Under the pieces are notes generated by a model, which worked only from the letters and a program-made list of their open reading frames with translations, was not told the DNA's origin and did no database searches. Source: Maniola hyperantus (lineage: Eukaryota > Arthropoda > Insecta > Lepidoptera > Nymphalidae). From it: DNA of 64,000 bases. Positions 41,823 through 54,110 of the stretch are shown in pieces. Made by a program: the position numbers and the translations under genes. The DNA lies in contig NC_048539.1 in the NCBI RefSeq assembly GCF_902806685.2, positions 11,420,501 through 11,484,500 of the forward strand, written 5' to 3'. Each line of letters opens with the position of its first letter. Within the stretch, counting starts at the first letter, position 1.

Positions 41823-42125
41823 GGTATAATGAATGAACTGCGGGCGACAACCCTACATTCGAGGTGCCAGCCCAGTGCTGTGGCGACGGTACTTTTCACA
41901 ATTTATTCATTTCGCAATTTCCAAGGATGACTAGGTAGTAAAGAGAAAGATATTCAGTTTCTGATATCGTATAAAGACTGTAATTAACAGCCATTTATAT
42001 CTATTTAACCATGCAAATTGATTTCTTCCAAAAACCTTAATAATTTCGACCTTGTACTACCCCATTATTATAATATGGCTATCAGTTATCACGAAATAAT
42101 AATTTTCATATTATCTGAGCATTCG

Positions 42126-42347
42126 TAGCTGATGGCCGCAACTTCGTTCGCGTAGATCTAGTTTTATAATCCAGTTGTTATTCTAAGTTTATAATTTTCC
42201 GGGACAAAGAATAGTCTATGTCATTCTTCAGATCTTTAACTAGTAACCAAGTAGTTTAACCATACTCAAAATCACGTCGATCGGTTCCTCCGTAACAACG
42301 TGGTTGAAGAACAAACCAACACACTTTCGCATTTATAGTAATATGGG
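42126..42347 (-). mobile_element. Helitron-like element, variant
   Basis: agctgatggccgcaacttcg, ttcgcgtagatctag, accaacacactttcgcattt, atagtaatatggg. Confidence 0.6.
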
Positions 42348-42555
42348 TAGTGATGAATTTAATATAATATCTACTTAGATTTGACGTGGTTATTGTACTT
42401 TCAAATTCAAATGTTACTTACCAAAAAGTAGTAGTAATTATAAGCATTTTTCATAATAATGTAGATACAATATGCACCTATTGTGAAATAAGTAGGCACC
42501 TACTGTTCCTATACTGTACCTTTACGTATTTTTATACCTATAATATTGTAAAATG

Positions 42556-42668
42556 TACAAATACAAATACAAATACAAATTATTTATTTGCTGATTGTAG
42601 GTACATTTATAAGTTGTCAATTACAATTTTTGTTTCGAGCTACAATCTACCATACAATGGTGTGCAAA
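42556..42668 (-). mobile_element. LINE 3' end with (ATTTGT)n tail
   Basis: acaaatacaaatacaaatac tail followed by aattatttatttgctgattg and gtttcgagctacaatctacc. Differs from the other two LINE-end families here. Confidence 0.5.
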
Positions 42669-43215
42669 TTTGAATAGGTACACAAATAGAATTATTAATA
42701 GGAATCCTTACTACAACAATAGGCAACACAACAATTATTTATTAATACAATAGCTCAAATATCTCATTATTAACATATTATTCATTATAATTAATCAATT
42801 ATTATTATTTTGCATTTTTTAAAAAAAAGTTTAATATTAAGTAAGTCATAAAATTATTATAATCTAATTATATGTAATAAAGTTTCGTCATAAAAAAGGG
42901 AAATGCGGAGCATGACATCGGCATTTTCAATATACCTACTTAGATTGGCATACTTAGTACCTATATCTACTAACCATAGTCGGTTTCTTTAGATGTTTTC
43001 GTTTTATTACTTTCTGTTTGTATTTTGGTTGACCGAGTTTAGTTAGGGGTCCAATGTTGGTTTTCCTCGTTTGTGGCTGCCAAAAGATATTGATAGGTCG
43101 ATTTCGATACCAATTTCCGATTGTTGTTTGTTAACTTTCACGGCTCTACCGCAAAATCGCTCTTGACCTATGGCACACATACTTACTTACAATATACAGT
43201 TGTACATGTATGATA

Positions 43216-43412
43216 AAAAACGGCTTCACTCACATATTTCATCGACGCGCGACGTTAGCCCGACTAGTTTCGAATCCCCCCATCCGGGGTCCTTTTTCAC
43301 AAAGACTCAACCGCAACGCGTGCGCGAACTGAGTCCCTGTGAAAAAGGACCCCGGATGGGTTTGAAACTAGTCGGGCTAACGTCAACGAAATACGTGAGT
43401 AAAGCCGTTTTA
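43216..43412. mobile_element. Foldback MITE with GGACCCCGGATGG arms
   Basis: Left half contains acgttagcccgactagtttc, gaatccccccatccggggtc, ctttttcacaaagactca. The right half is its reverse complement, ending ctaacgtcaacgaaatacgt, gagtaaagccgttttat. A single right-arm fragment lies at 27360-27430. Confidence 0.8.
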
Positions 43413-43419
43413 TCAAATT

Positions 43420-45740
43420 CTATTATAGTGGTTATTGTAATATAGTTTAACCGTTACACCATTACAATGATCAGAAGTTAGGTGATAATAATCTGAAAAT
43501 AGAGGAAACGAAAAATCAAAGGACCTCCTCCAGTTACCAACTTTGGTCAACATTGCTTAAGTATGATATAAATAAGCTGTTGCATCACACACTCACATCA
43601 ATTAGGCTTAATCAGCTAGTTCATCTAGTTGTTTCATAAATAAAACTAACTTCGTGTTTCATCTTAGTGAGATATTTCTGACTATATAAACAAGCTATAA
43701 TTAAAAAATTGAAAACAGGACTGCCTCGCCATATTGAATTTTTAAAAAAAATATAGCTAGTGTCACTCGGTATGATGTAAGGATTCTAACGATACCCCAT
43801 ACATACATATTATCTGTTCAGGCATTTAGAAATTTTGGTGGCATAAATAAACTCACACACATATAAATAATATGTAGACCTACATGGATCTTGAAAACAT
43901 TACACTCCTTTTTACACGACTATCCAGAAAAGCAATGTAACTGTACCTTATTAAGAGTATAGGTACCTAAATAAATTATTTATTTAATAAACACTCGTAG
44001 ATATACCAAAATGCAACCACATGTCATATGAAATTCACAAAGGTATTCGGTATAAGCCCCGCATACGCCTATCAAATGTTCCCGACAAAAGCATCCCTGA
44101 TGCGACATTAATGCAAATGTTAGGGGTGTTGTGGTACTTGCGGCATCGGTAGCCGTCTGCCGTTCCTATCTATATGAATTATAACTATGTCACACTGCTT
44201 GTTTATCTGGACGATGACTGTACGACCACGATAACACGTTTTAGCACATTTTTTTATTTTAAAATACTTATTGTATTAATTGCATTTACATCACAAGATA
44301 CCATAGCTATCCCTGAAGATTCGGAGAAAGCTTTTCGCTTTGAAACGTACTAATAAAAATCAATTTGCTTTGAAGAGTAAACTGAAACTGTTTCTTTGGT
44401 AGACAAAAGTCCTATGGTACCAGTCAAAGATAAGACCTACAAGTAGGTACTACCTACCTTACCTTATCTTACGAGGCCGGGCTCACTTTCCGGGTTACGG
44501 GACCCGTGACCTATGGGTCTTAGTAGTAAGTGATACTACGCAATAGCAATATGTAAAACTTCAAAAAATTCAAATAGGCATCAAAAAATTCAACTTTGAA
44601 TCGAATTTACTATCCCGTTTCTGATTTAATATTTCAAGATGTGAACGTAGCTTAATAGTCACTTAATTTCCATCTAACTTGTAGTATCTTGGCAACACTT
44701 TGAACAAATCGTCTACCACTATGAAATATACACTCGCGTCGTGATCGTGTCGTTTAGTCATAAATATTCAACCTCCAGAATTGCGCCCCTATTCTTTCTT
44801 GTCCGCTGGTGTTCTCATCGTCACGGCGCGGCATCGTATCGTTGCAGTAGAATGAACAATATTTTATCGTGGTCACTGGTGGCTGCAACAAACCGCAGTG
44901 TTGAGCAAAATGTCATCACCGACCAAATAAACAGCATTATTTAACTTGCCATGCTATTTTTTTTTTGCAGATTTGAGATATTGTTCACAGCTTACCTCCT
45001 ATAATAGTATATTACTAAATAAGAACTAAGAAGGTTATGTGAAAGTAATATATTGTATATTGTAGTAGTTGTCTAGAGTCTAGACCATGGCATGCCAGAC
45101 TAATTTGTAACGTATTCTGTCAAATGCCTTCGCCATATCTATAAATATAACATCCAAAACTAGGTAATTGTTTTATGTATAGAACTCTATGTAGTTTTTT
45201 GACTTAGGAGGCTCATAAGTTGCTGGTCGCGACTAGCAAAGATAGAGAATTATTATGTCACAAACCAACTTTTTAATATTAGGTGTCCGATCAAGTAACA
45301 GGTTAGTGTTAGGTTAGTGTTACCTGTATATCAAGTAAGCCTACTCGCTTATTTGTGCAGTTGTGAAATGTTTAACTAGTTATAAACTTGCAGTAGGTAC
45401 ATAATGTAATGATTTGAAGTAATTTCATTGACCCACACTTGAAGTAAATTCCGAAATAAATTTTAATAGGTGCATATCAAAAATTGCAGACCTTGCCATG
45501 ACGGCCTTAGAGTGGGTAGGTACCTTTAGTCTATTAAAACCACAGTCATATAAATTCTAATTTAAGTAAAAGTACAAAAATTATTCAACTTCACGGTAGG
45601 GAGTCAATTATTATTTAACATTTCATGGTTCCGTTTGGTTCTATATTAGTTTCTTGATTGCCATCATTGGAATACGTCCCTGTTGACTTTAGCTAACTAA
45701 TCCTACCGCAATATTGCGTTGCTAAACCTCCCCAATAACG
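43420..45740 (+). other. No gene seen
   Basis: Over 2 kb of AT-rich sequence with only incidental short ORFs (for example 44741-44944). No repeat ends recognised. Confidence 0.4.
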
Positions 45741-45747
45741 CTAACTG

Positions 45748-45815
45748 ACGTTCAATTAAGACCGCCATTGTCATGCTAACCAACGCCAAAACTCACAACA
45801 AAAGCTAATCAAACT
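45748..45815 (+). repeat. Short dispersed repeat Y, copy 1
   Basis: gttcaattaagaccgccatt, gtcatgctaaccaacgcc, aaaagctaatcaaac. Matches 46661-46735. Confidence 0.5.
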
Positions 45816-46002
45816 TCTTGTTTGTATTGTGAAAGATTTATAAATAGAAATGGGAATATAAATTATGGCTGACGTAGAGCCAAAACTTGAGCCGTATTTT
45901 GAATAAATTTATTTTTTAATTCTCATTTCAACTTTTGTAAGCTAATCTTTAAGTATTAACATGGTGGCTCAAGCTGCCTGAAAACGTCATCGTGCGCTTG
46001 TA

Positions 46003-46290
46003 AAAAAACCGGCCAAGTGCGAGTCAGACTCGCGCACCGAAGGTTCCGTACTACAGTCGTATTTTTTCGACATTTCGCACGATAAATCAAAAACTATTAT
46101 GCACAAAAATAAATAAAAATCAATTTCAGAATGTACAGGTAAAGCCGTTTCTTATGATGTATTTGTTATAGTAATCTTACTTTGAAAGTTGAAAATACTA
46201 ATTATTTGTTCATGAACACCTTTTTTTTGCGATGTAACCATAAATTAACAGTTTTCGGACTTTTCCTTTTGAGATACGGAACCCTAAAAA
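46003..46290 (+). mobile_element. Family A element with internal deletion
   Basis: Ends ccggccaagtgcgagtcaga and gagatacggaaccctaaaaa are intact. The GTCT region is deleted. Confidence 0.78.
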
Positions 46291-46660
46291 TCTGCTTTTA
46301 ATAGAAATTTACCTACTTACCTACTTGAACTTTCGTTGGAATATTCATTAATCTAAGTCAATGTATAGTAAATTATTGTACTGAGGAGTGCGCTAGAAAA
46401 ACAACGGGCTGACTGACTGTGTTGCTATAAAGTTCGGTCTTGTATTATAGGACGATCGCGCTGGTCTGCGCTTATAGGAAACGATCTGACGATTCCAAAC
46501 GCGAAAAATCGTGATCTACAAAGTTTTCTAGCAAAAAAATTATTATTAGCATCAGTATCTTGTTCACGCCAAAGCAGTTTAGTTTAAAACGTATCTGTTT
46601 ACTCCATATTTCGTATTCCGTGCAGCATGGCATTGCTGAGTCTCACCAACAGTGTTTATT

Positions 46661-46735
46661 GGTGTTCGATTAAGACCGCCATTGTCATACTAATGAACGC
46701 CGGCGGAAGAATAAAACCTAATCAAAGTTCTCGGA
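46661..46735 (+). repeat. Short dispersed repeat Y, copy 2
   Basis: gttcgattaagaccgccatt, gtcatactaatgaacgcc, aaaacctaatcaaag. The two copies flank a family A element. Confidence 0.5.
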
Positions 46736-46896
46736 TCTCGTCTGTTACGTGAACGAGTTGTAGATAGGATCAGAAAATATTTAAGGGCAAAATGTACAAA
46801 CATTAATTATGAATTAGGACAAAGATGTATGATCATTTTGTAAGTACTACACTTTTGACTTAGTTTTGCCATTCCGTTGTTATTTTTTATGTTTAA

Positions 46897-47106
46897 CTAG
46901 CTTATGCTCGCTACTTCGTCCGCGTGGACTACACAAATTTCAAACCCTTATTTCACCCCCTTAGGGGTTAAACTTTCAAAAATCCTTTCTTAGTGGATGT
47001 CTACATCATAATAGCTATCTCCATGGCAAATTTTAGCCAGATCCGTCCAGTAGTTTGAGCTGTGCGTTGATAGATCAGTCAGTCAGCTTTTTCTTTTATA
47101 AAAGTA
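46897..47106 (-). mobile_element. Helitron-like element, subfamily 2 (tandem unit 1)
   Basis: ctagcttatgctcgctactt, cgtccgcgtggactacacaa, tagtggatgtctacatcata, cagtcagctttttcttttat. Immediately followed by a second unit in the same orientation. Confidence 0.75.
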
Positions 47107-47320
47107 CTAGCATATGCTTTCGACTTCGTCCGCGTGGACTACACAAATTTCAAACTCTTATTTTACCCCCTTAGGTTTTAAATTTTCAAAAATACTTTCT
47201 TAGTGGATGTCTACATCATAATAATAGCTATCTCCATGCCATATTTCAGCCAGATCCGTCCAGTAGTTTGAGCTGTGCGTTGATAGATCAGTCAGTCAGC
47301 TTTTTCTTTTATACGAGTAG
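47107..47320 (-). mobile_element. Helitron-like element, subfamily 2 (tandem unit 2)
   Basis: ctagcatatgctttcgactt, cgtccgcgtggactacacaa, tagtggatgtctacatcata, cagtcagctttttcttttat. Shares private variants with unit 1. Confidence 0.75.
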
Positions 47321-47661
47321 AAGAAAGTTTAGAAGAAGAAAATTTTTCTGGCTGTCGCTGTCGACCATTAAATCTAACAATCCTTTTCACCGATTTTTTT
47401 TCATAACACCTAAGTCTGAAGTCATTAACAAATTTCTGTAGGTACGCGCGGATGGATTACAGTCACTAATTAAATTATGTAGGTATAATAAAGGAGGTGC
47501 GTGACTGCGTGACACTCTTTGAACACATCCCTCCGCAATTAACACGCTGGGTTGAGGGAAAACGAGAGCAAATACGTCTAACAAGTATTTGGTAAAAATT
47601 AAAATACATATGAAATTATACCTAAGTATCTCGCTCTTTTTGTTGTTTGCTTTATATAATA

Positions 47662-47877
47662 CTAGATGATGTCTGCAACTTCGTCCGCGTGGATTTAGGT
47701 TTTTAAAAATCCCGTGGGAACTCTTCAATTTTCCGGGATAAAAAGTAGCCTTCCTTCCCCGGCATATAAGCTAACTCTGTACCAAATTTCATCCAAATCG
47801 GTTGAACGGTTGGGCCGTGAAAAGCTAGCAGACAGACAGACAGACACACTTTCGCATTTATAATATTAAGTATGGAT
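47662..47877 (-). mobile_element. Helitron-like element, subfamily 1, complete
   Basis: ctagatgatgtctgcaactt, cgtccgcgtggatttaggtt, gccgtgaaaagctagcagac, tataatattaagtatgga. Confidence 0.75.
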
Positions 47878-47916
47878 CTAACAGGGCACGTGACAGTCGC
47901 TATTAAAATGTACCTA

Positions 47917-48131
47917 CTAGCTGATGCCAACGACTTTGTCAGCGTGGATTTAAGTTTTTAAAAATTCTGTGGGAACTTTTTTATTTTCCGGTGTAAAATG
48001 TAGCCTATATCACTCTCCAGATCTTTAACTATATCCAGTCGCAAAATCACGCCAATCTATTGCTCCGTTACGGCGCAATTTAAGGACAAACAAACAAGGA
48101 CACTTTTTAAACGCATTTTATTACATGGGTA
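47917..48131 (-). mobile_element. Helitron-like element, variant
   Basis: ctagctgatgccaacgactt, tgtcagcgtggatttaagtt, caaaatcacgccaatctatt, ttttattacatgggtag. 40 bases after the previous copy, same orientation. Confidence 0.65.
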
Positions 48132-48139
48132 GTGATGGA

Positions 48140-49120
48140 GAGATTTGGGGCGCCACGGTAAACCAGAGAGGACCAGGAGAACTATAGATTTGGAAACACG
48201 TATCGCCTCCATGTTTGAAAACTCTTTTGACTGCGCCTTTGCCCGTGTGGAAAAAGTAGATATTACTATATCTTACTCTATCGAAAAGTAGACATTACTA
48301 TATCTTACTCTTATCGATGCAAAAAATCACGTCGATGCGATGTTTCGTGTATGTATAGCAAACCAACTTTTAAAATGAGTTTTATATTAATTACTCATCG
48401 AGAAAATTGCAGCACTTAATTTAAATCATTGTTAATACATAATAGCTATATCTAAGTAGGTTAGTAGGTATGTAAGTGCCTATCGTATGTATGAAAGAAA
48501 CGATGTCGATCTAGTTTTAAACCGTAATTATTGTATAAAAACGGTTTTGAGGCCACGGTAGATATTAAAATTAATGGAAACTTCCAAGCTCTAAGGCGAG
48601 TAAGTTTCTTATTACGGCATAGTTAGACGATGTTTTTATGTTTTAACTGTGCTCTATAAAGAATAATGGATTGTCTTATACTTATCCTCTTATAAAAAGT
48701 AAAATAAGTACTTCTAAAAATGCGTAGGCAAAATCATAGCTAGTAATTGAGAAGAAAGGCATCAAAAATTACAAAGTCTGAATTTTTGCGAAACGGAAAC
48801 GACACTAGAAAATGCGATTTTTTAAATGTAGAAAATATTAAAAAATTGTGAATTTGAAAAACATGTATCTCCAATAAACTTTAATTTCACAATAAATTTT
48901 CATTTCTTAAGTAGGTATGTAATTCGTTTTGGTCTAATTATTACAAACTTTATAATATCATCACACAAACTATTTAAAAGCAAAAGATGGTTTGTAGAAA
49001 TAAGACTCATAGGGGTGCAGCAGCTGCAAACGTAAAAGTTCCGCTGATGAGTTTCTTGTTCTTTTTGATTAAAAGCTAAGAAAAGCGAACCTATTAACTG
49101 GGCTATCTTTCTATAGCATA
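48140..49120 (+). other. No gene seen; short 2x32-bp tandem repeat
   Basis: aaaagtagayattactatat, cttactct(t)atcg is repeated at 48252 and 48284. Otherwise AT-rich with no feature recognised. Confidence 0.45.
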
Positions 49121-49406
49121 TTTTTAGGGTTCCGTAGCCGAATGGCAAAAAACGGAACCCTTATAGATTCGTCATGTCTGTCTGTCTATCCCCCCCCCCC
49201 CCCCCCCTCCTGTAACTTCTAAAATAAGAGAATGATAAAACTAATAAAAATATATGATGTACATTACCATGCAAACTTCCACCGAAAATTGGTTTGAACG
49301 AAATCTAGTAAGTAGTTTTTGATTTATCGTGCAAAATGTCGATAAAATACGATTGTACTACGGAACCCTCAGTGCGCGAGTCTGATTCGCACTTGGCCGG
49401 TTTTTT
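49121..49406 (-). mobile_element. Family A element with poly-C tract
   Basis: tttttagggttccgtagccg to cttggccggttttt. After only a few GTCT units the microsatellite position is an uninterrupted run of 18 C (49190-49207). Confidence 0.78.
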
Positions 49407-49514
49407 AATTAGTTTAGCGCGTGACTGCAATATCGTATAAGCACTAAAGTGAAATTGGTGTATCCGAGGCATCTGCAAATAAAAAGATAAAGCAGCAGGA
49501 AAAAATCGCTACTC

Positions 49515-49622
49515 ATATTATAAAGTTTTTTGGTTTATTGGTTTGTCCTTCAATCACGTCGCAACGGAGCAACGGATCGTAGTTTTTTGCAACCTAAATC
49601 CACGCTAACGAAGTCGGAGGCT
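49515..49622 (+). mobile_element. Helitron-like element fragment
   Basis: gtttgtccttcaatcacgtc, gcaacggatcgtagtttttt, cctaaatccacgctaacgaa, gtcggaggc. Confidence 0.55.
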
Positions 49623-49886
49623 TTTCCTGGTAATTTAGAATGAAATTATTATATTATCCCACACTAAAATGAAAAATGTTTCAACTCAAAATGTGGTAAC
49701 TACCTCTTATGAGGTAGTTATCACATAAGAGCTATAGCTAGAGGTATAACTCGGTATGGAGACCAGACCCAACTCTTCGACTGCCCTAGGGCCGGCAAAT
49801 TGCCATTGTACATTTTTAATTATTATCATCAGAGGTCAGCTTGCCACAAGTTTTATAATTTTCTTTTGTTCGCTCTCTTTTATTAC

Positions 49887-50308
49887 TTTTTAGGGTTCCG
49901 TCCGTAAACGAAAAAGGAACCTTTACAGGACCACTTGTCTGTCTGTCTGTCTGTCTGTCGTGTCTCTCAAGAAACCTATAGGGTACTTAATGTTGACCTA
50001 GAATCATGAAATTTGGCAGGAAGGTAGGGTCTTATAGCTCACATAAGGGGAAAAATCGAAAATCGTAAATTTTTGGTTACTTCACAAAAAAATTAAAATG
50101 TGTTCATGAAAACTAATTTGTATTTTCAAATTTCAAAGTAAGATTGGTATACCAAATGGGGTATCGTATGAAAGGGCTTTATCCTTACATTCTAAATAGA
50201 TTTTTATGCATAATAGTTTTTGACTTATCGTGTAAAATGTTGCAAAAATAGGACTATAGTACGGAATCCTCGGTGCGCAAATCTGATTCGCACTTGGCCA
50301 ATTTTTTT
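49887..50308 (-). mobile_element. Family A element, nearly full length
   Basis: ttttagggttccgtccgtaa to gcacttggccaattttttt, with (GTCT)5 and the ggcaggaaggtagggtctta block shared by the family. Confidence 0.78.
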
Positions 50309-50309
50309 C

Positions 50310-51618
50310 AAAGGAAATATGCACAATCTTTGTTCACAAAAGAAACATGTTATCGAGTTCATCTTATGTTTCTTTTATAACGCTGTAATTATAAGAAATA
50401 GGCTTTACGTACAAAGAGGACAATAATATCGGGGTATTTTTTTTATTCCTAGTGATAAATAATACGTAAGTACCTATACCTACTATTCACGAACAAGAAA
50501 GCAAGATAGTGGAATTTAAGCTTCAAGCTACCCGTGCGAAGCTAGGGCGGGTCGCTAAGTGTTATTTAAAAAACAATCAACTGTAATGCAACTGTTTGTG
50601 TCTGCAAAACTTGAAAAATAGTCTATGGATTGATTTGAATTTTTTACAGAATTAGTTCGTATTTAGATATAAGAGTGTCTCTATAGATATACTTTTTACC
50701 ATGAATTTCCACGGAAACGGGAATTATTTACTTCCCTAATAATGATGAATAATTAGTATCAGACAGCCATTGCGAAGCGTGGCCGGGTTTAGGCAGTTTT
50801 TTTAATATGCATGAATATTACTCGTGCGAACAACTTTCCTATAAAATTATATCCGCGCTAATTATTATGTAACTAATTTTAATAATACATTTACATTACA
50901 CACAGTATGTAATGACTAGTGTAAGCATTGCCAAACGTCAACGCGTGTGATTTCTCTCAGAATTAGGTTTATTGACAGCCGCCGTTATGTGATATTATGT
51001 TAATCTGTTAATCATATTATACCACTGACCTCTACTAATTCACGCTGGACTTGCGATTGCCGGCATGTTTTTGAAACAACTTAATTTTGGCCAGTTTGGC
51101 GCTGATAGCAGCAGTGCGCGTCATGTGAGCGTACTCGGAACTTGTGATAGTGAGGTTAGTGATCTTGATTCTTGCCACACACCACACACCCACAGAAATC
51201 CTAATTTGTTATTAGGATTTCTGGTACACCTCTTCCAGCGTACCTACCTGTATATGCCCATTACCGTGTATTACACATACTACAACAATATAATGCGTTA
51301 TGTAAACGGTTCAAACAAATGCTTTTCTCTAAGACCGGTTTAGCAGTAGTTTCAAGTGCAATTTAGGTTACTTAATATTACTCGCGACCGCTAGACACGT
51401 AGACGGCAGCAAGACCCACGAGATGCGCATTTTCAGGAGGATAAAGTGTTTCAAACGATAATAAAATATACTTGGAAATTGGATTTTTAGTTCTTAAGTA
51501 CTTTTAGGTTTAGGTTTATAATTTTTCCAACTCTCAAAATTTTGTATGTCCGGTTTCATTTCAATAATAATCGAAGTTAAAAAGTCTTTTCAAACATTTT
51601 TTTCACATAAAGATCTAT
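50310..51618 (+). other. No gene supported
   Basis: AT-rich. A 92-codon ORF (51065-51343) has no recognisable domain. A short inverted repeat lies at 51192-51223 (13-bp perfect arms, cagaaatcctaat). Confidence 0.35.
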
Positions 51619-51619
51619 G

Positions 51620-51739
51620 TATGGTCCGCGACAGGTTGAGATGCCAATCGGGGTATGGGGCTCGTCATCCGTGCTTGCCGGCACCGGGTTATCGCGGGGG
51701 CTGTGCGGGTGTGCGGGGCGTTACCTGTCGTGTACTTAT
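51620..51739. mobile_element. GC-rich MITE, diverged
   Basis: atggtccgcgacaggttgag, gcgggggctgtgcgggtgtg, end cctgtcgtgtacttata. Confidence 0.65.
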
Positions 51740-52278
51740 ACCACACGAGTGTCTACTCTGTGCTTATACTTAGTTTGTATAGGAGTCATGATTGAAGATT
51801 TCTTCAATCATAACTCTAATTTCTTTTATTTCCACTGTCGAAGTGTTGTGGGTTGTAAATTGAAAATTCTTGTCGTATATTTGCTGAAAGATGAAGCGTA
51901 ATAAAGTAACATTTTGTACTACGAACTGGCAACGTCTGCTAGTAGGTAGGTAGAGTAGGTAGAGCTTAGGTAGAGTCATTTATTTTGTTTAGAAATGTGA
52001 AAAAAGGTTTTCTTTGGAGTTTGGATGATTTCGTTACTGTTTCTGTCAAACGGGCTGTTGCTTGTAAAACCGAAGTTTTAGTAGTAGGTACTTATTGTGA
52101 CTGAACTAACGGAGTCCCTAAGAAACTACCCTATAGTTAGGGTCTCTATTATAACTTTACTGGGTATTCACAAAAAATAATAATTTCAAGACTGAAAATA
52201 GCTTATCCTGAAACTGAAAATAGAGAATGCGACCTAAGTATATTTTTTGGTAACTTTGTTGGAATTTGGAATCCCCAG

Positions 52279-52390
52279 TGAAAATGAAAATGAAAATGAA
52301 AATCTTTTTTATTCGTATAAACTTTTACAAGTGCTTACGAATAGTCGGATGCATCTACCACTGGTTCGGAATGCCTTTCGGAATGCCAGT
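52279..52390 (-). mobile_element. LINE 3' end fragment
   Basis: aaaatgaaaatgaaaatgaa tail, tttttattcgtataaacttt, gatgcatctaccactggttc, ggaatgcctttcggaatgcc. Same family as 17694-17814. It is 350 bases upstream of the NRF-like 5' UTR segment. Confidence 0.65.
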
Positions 52391-52743
52391 ACACAAGTTC
52401 TACTCCAAATTACACAAAAGTCTAGGAGTATTTATGACAATGTATTTCATTATTTTGTATTCTTTTATTTGTATTTATTTCATAATAAGGTACCTAACTT
52501 AAAACAACTAGAGAGATTTTTTCCAGCAGTCCTAAAATGTCGGAAAATTAAATTTTGATAATGCTGACTAGGTACTTAGGTTACTTTTTAGAAATGCTAT
52601 TTATAGCTAAATAATATTGATTAATTTGTATTTGAACGTATAAGTAAATATTTCACAATCACAGCTAATATATTTGAATTACTTCAGGTAATAAACAACT
52701 TTAGCAAACACACACTTAAAAAGCGTTTCCATTTTTGTTTCAG

Positions 52744-52837
52744 ATATTGCGATGCGTGTGAAATCGTAACAGCCTTCACGGATTGATAGCTTATTGGAAC
52801 GAATTGGCGATGTGTTAATAATTAAGAAACCCGTACG
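52744..52837 (+). other. Probable 5' UTR segment of NRF-like gene
   Basis: A clean acceptor (ccatttttgtttcag) precedes atattgcgatgcgtgtgaaa, and the sequence runs to the start codon with no further splice site. It suggests a separate upstream non-coding first exon, not located. A transcription start in this region is also possible. Confidence 0.45.
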
Positions 52838-53072
52838 ATGTATAAAACAAACATGTTCGTAGTGACATTATTTGTGTTGGTGTGTGTCGTAAGTGGGAAA
52901 GTGAACAACACCGGTGTGACAGGCTCTCGGATGGCGTGGATGAAAGGCCTCCTGGACCACCACGACTGGATGGATATTCTGAATGGGAATCATACAGTGC
53001 CTCAGGAGTGCGAGGCCGATTTGAGGCAGTACATTACTGCTTTGAACGACGGGGCGCTGTGGGCTTCTAAAA
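52838..53072 (+). CDS. First coding exon of a nose-resistant-to-fluoxetine-like (acyltransferase-3) protein
   Basis: 78 codons plus one base, ending at a strong donor (AAAA|gtaagt). Residues 1-20 are a signal peptide (MYKTNMFVVTLFVLVCVVSG). The mature part includes an Asn-His-Thr glycosylation sequon and ends VPQECEADLRQYITALNDGA, LWASK. That matches the start of the NRF domain: conserved Cys, acidic-Asp-Leu, a Tyr helix and Leu-Trp-Ala. The family carries this extracellular domain before ~10 membrane spans of an acyltransferase-3 fold, and is abundant in insects. The start codon is the first ATG after an acceptor; Met6 is an alternative. No second exon was found in the window, so the first coding intron exceeds 10.9 kb. 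Identification rests on a short motif. Confidence 0.6.
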
Positions 53073-53095
53073 GTAAGTAATAGGTTATATATTTT

Positions 53096-53463
53096 TCATC
53101 ATCGTCATCATCACCTCAACCCATTATCGGCCCACTCTGACTCAGAATACATAACTCTACAGGAGTCTCTACAGTACAGGAGTCCGGGCAAGGATCTCCT
53201 CTCAGAATATTATGCCATGTTATGCTCTAAGCCCTTCTCATTCTGAGAGGAGATCTGAGCGTGGCACGCTGTCTTGATTGGTAGACTTCCAGTCCTCACA
53301 CACATCTGAGAAAGTTATGGAGAACTCTTAGGCATACCTACAGGTTTCCTCGCGATGTCGTCCTTCAGCGAAAGCAAGTGATATTTAATTGTTTAAAAGA
53401 CACAAAAAGTTAGGGGTGCGTGCTCGGGATCGAACCCCGGACCTCCCGAATAGTTGGCCGCCG
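53096..53463 (-). mobile_element. tRNA-Arg-like SINE (S1), reverse
   Basis: atcatcacctcaacccatta tail side; cattctgagaggagatctga; ggggtgcgtgctcgggatcg; aaccccggacctcccgaata head. Part of the middle (aggagtctctacagtacagg) is duplicated. It lies 24 bases after the first coding exon of the NRF-like gene, inside its first coding intron. Confidence 0.78.
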
Positions 53464-53469
53464 CTTTTT

Positions 53470-54107
53470 TTAGTAAAAAATCTGTGACTAAGTACCATCT
53501 AAGTATTTTGCGCGCAGCACCTGAAAATCACAAGTCATATTAACAAAACTTCACAGCTCGTTAGCACATAGGTATTCAGACTCATAGATTACACACTGCA
53601 CCAAGTCACTATAATAAAATCGGCCCATTAGAACCTGAAATACAGTCTGACTCCATGCAGGCGAGTCCAAATGCAGAAGCTTGTTCTAAATGTAAATAGA
53701 ACTTCTATTTGCCTGTATTGTTGTCTAATAATACCTTATGTATCTATCTAATAATACATAAGCTATTAATATGTATTTTAAATCACTCACGAGTATTTAT
53801 TTGTAAATAACTAGGTTAAGGATTTCTAGTAAACTTAAGCTTTAATTATTGCTTGTTTACGTCTTTAGATAGCCTAGATAACTTTGCTCCTAGTACTAAG
53901 TAGGTTTATGAGTAGGTATTGCAAAATACTTAAATAGAATAAAATACACAAGTGTACCTACTTAAAGTAGTTTTGTCTACGCTAAGTGTATGCGTCTTTA
54001 ATTATATGAATGGTGATAAGTATTATGTACAAGTAGGTACCTAAATGTTAAACGGTGGTAACTGGTAACAAGCGACAACAATCTCCATATAGGAATGTCA
54101 CTATATT
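53470..54107 (+). other. Presumed intron of NRF-like gene; no feature seen
   Basis: AT-rich sequence; no exon with conserved NRF or acyltransferase motifs. Confidence 0.4.
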
Positions 54108-54110
54108 TTT

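Noticed and set aside
51065..51343. 92-codon ORF MFLKQLNFGQFG...
   Set aside because: No domain, and the His/Thr/Pro-rich part is a local CACACC run. The frame continues through a short inverted repeat.
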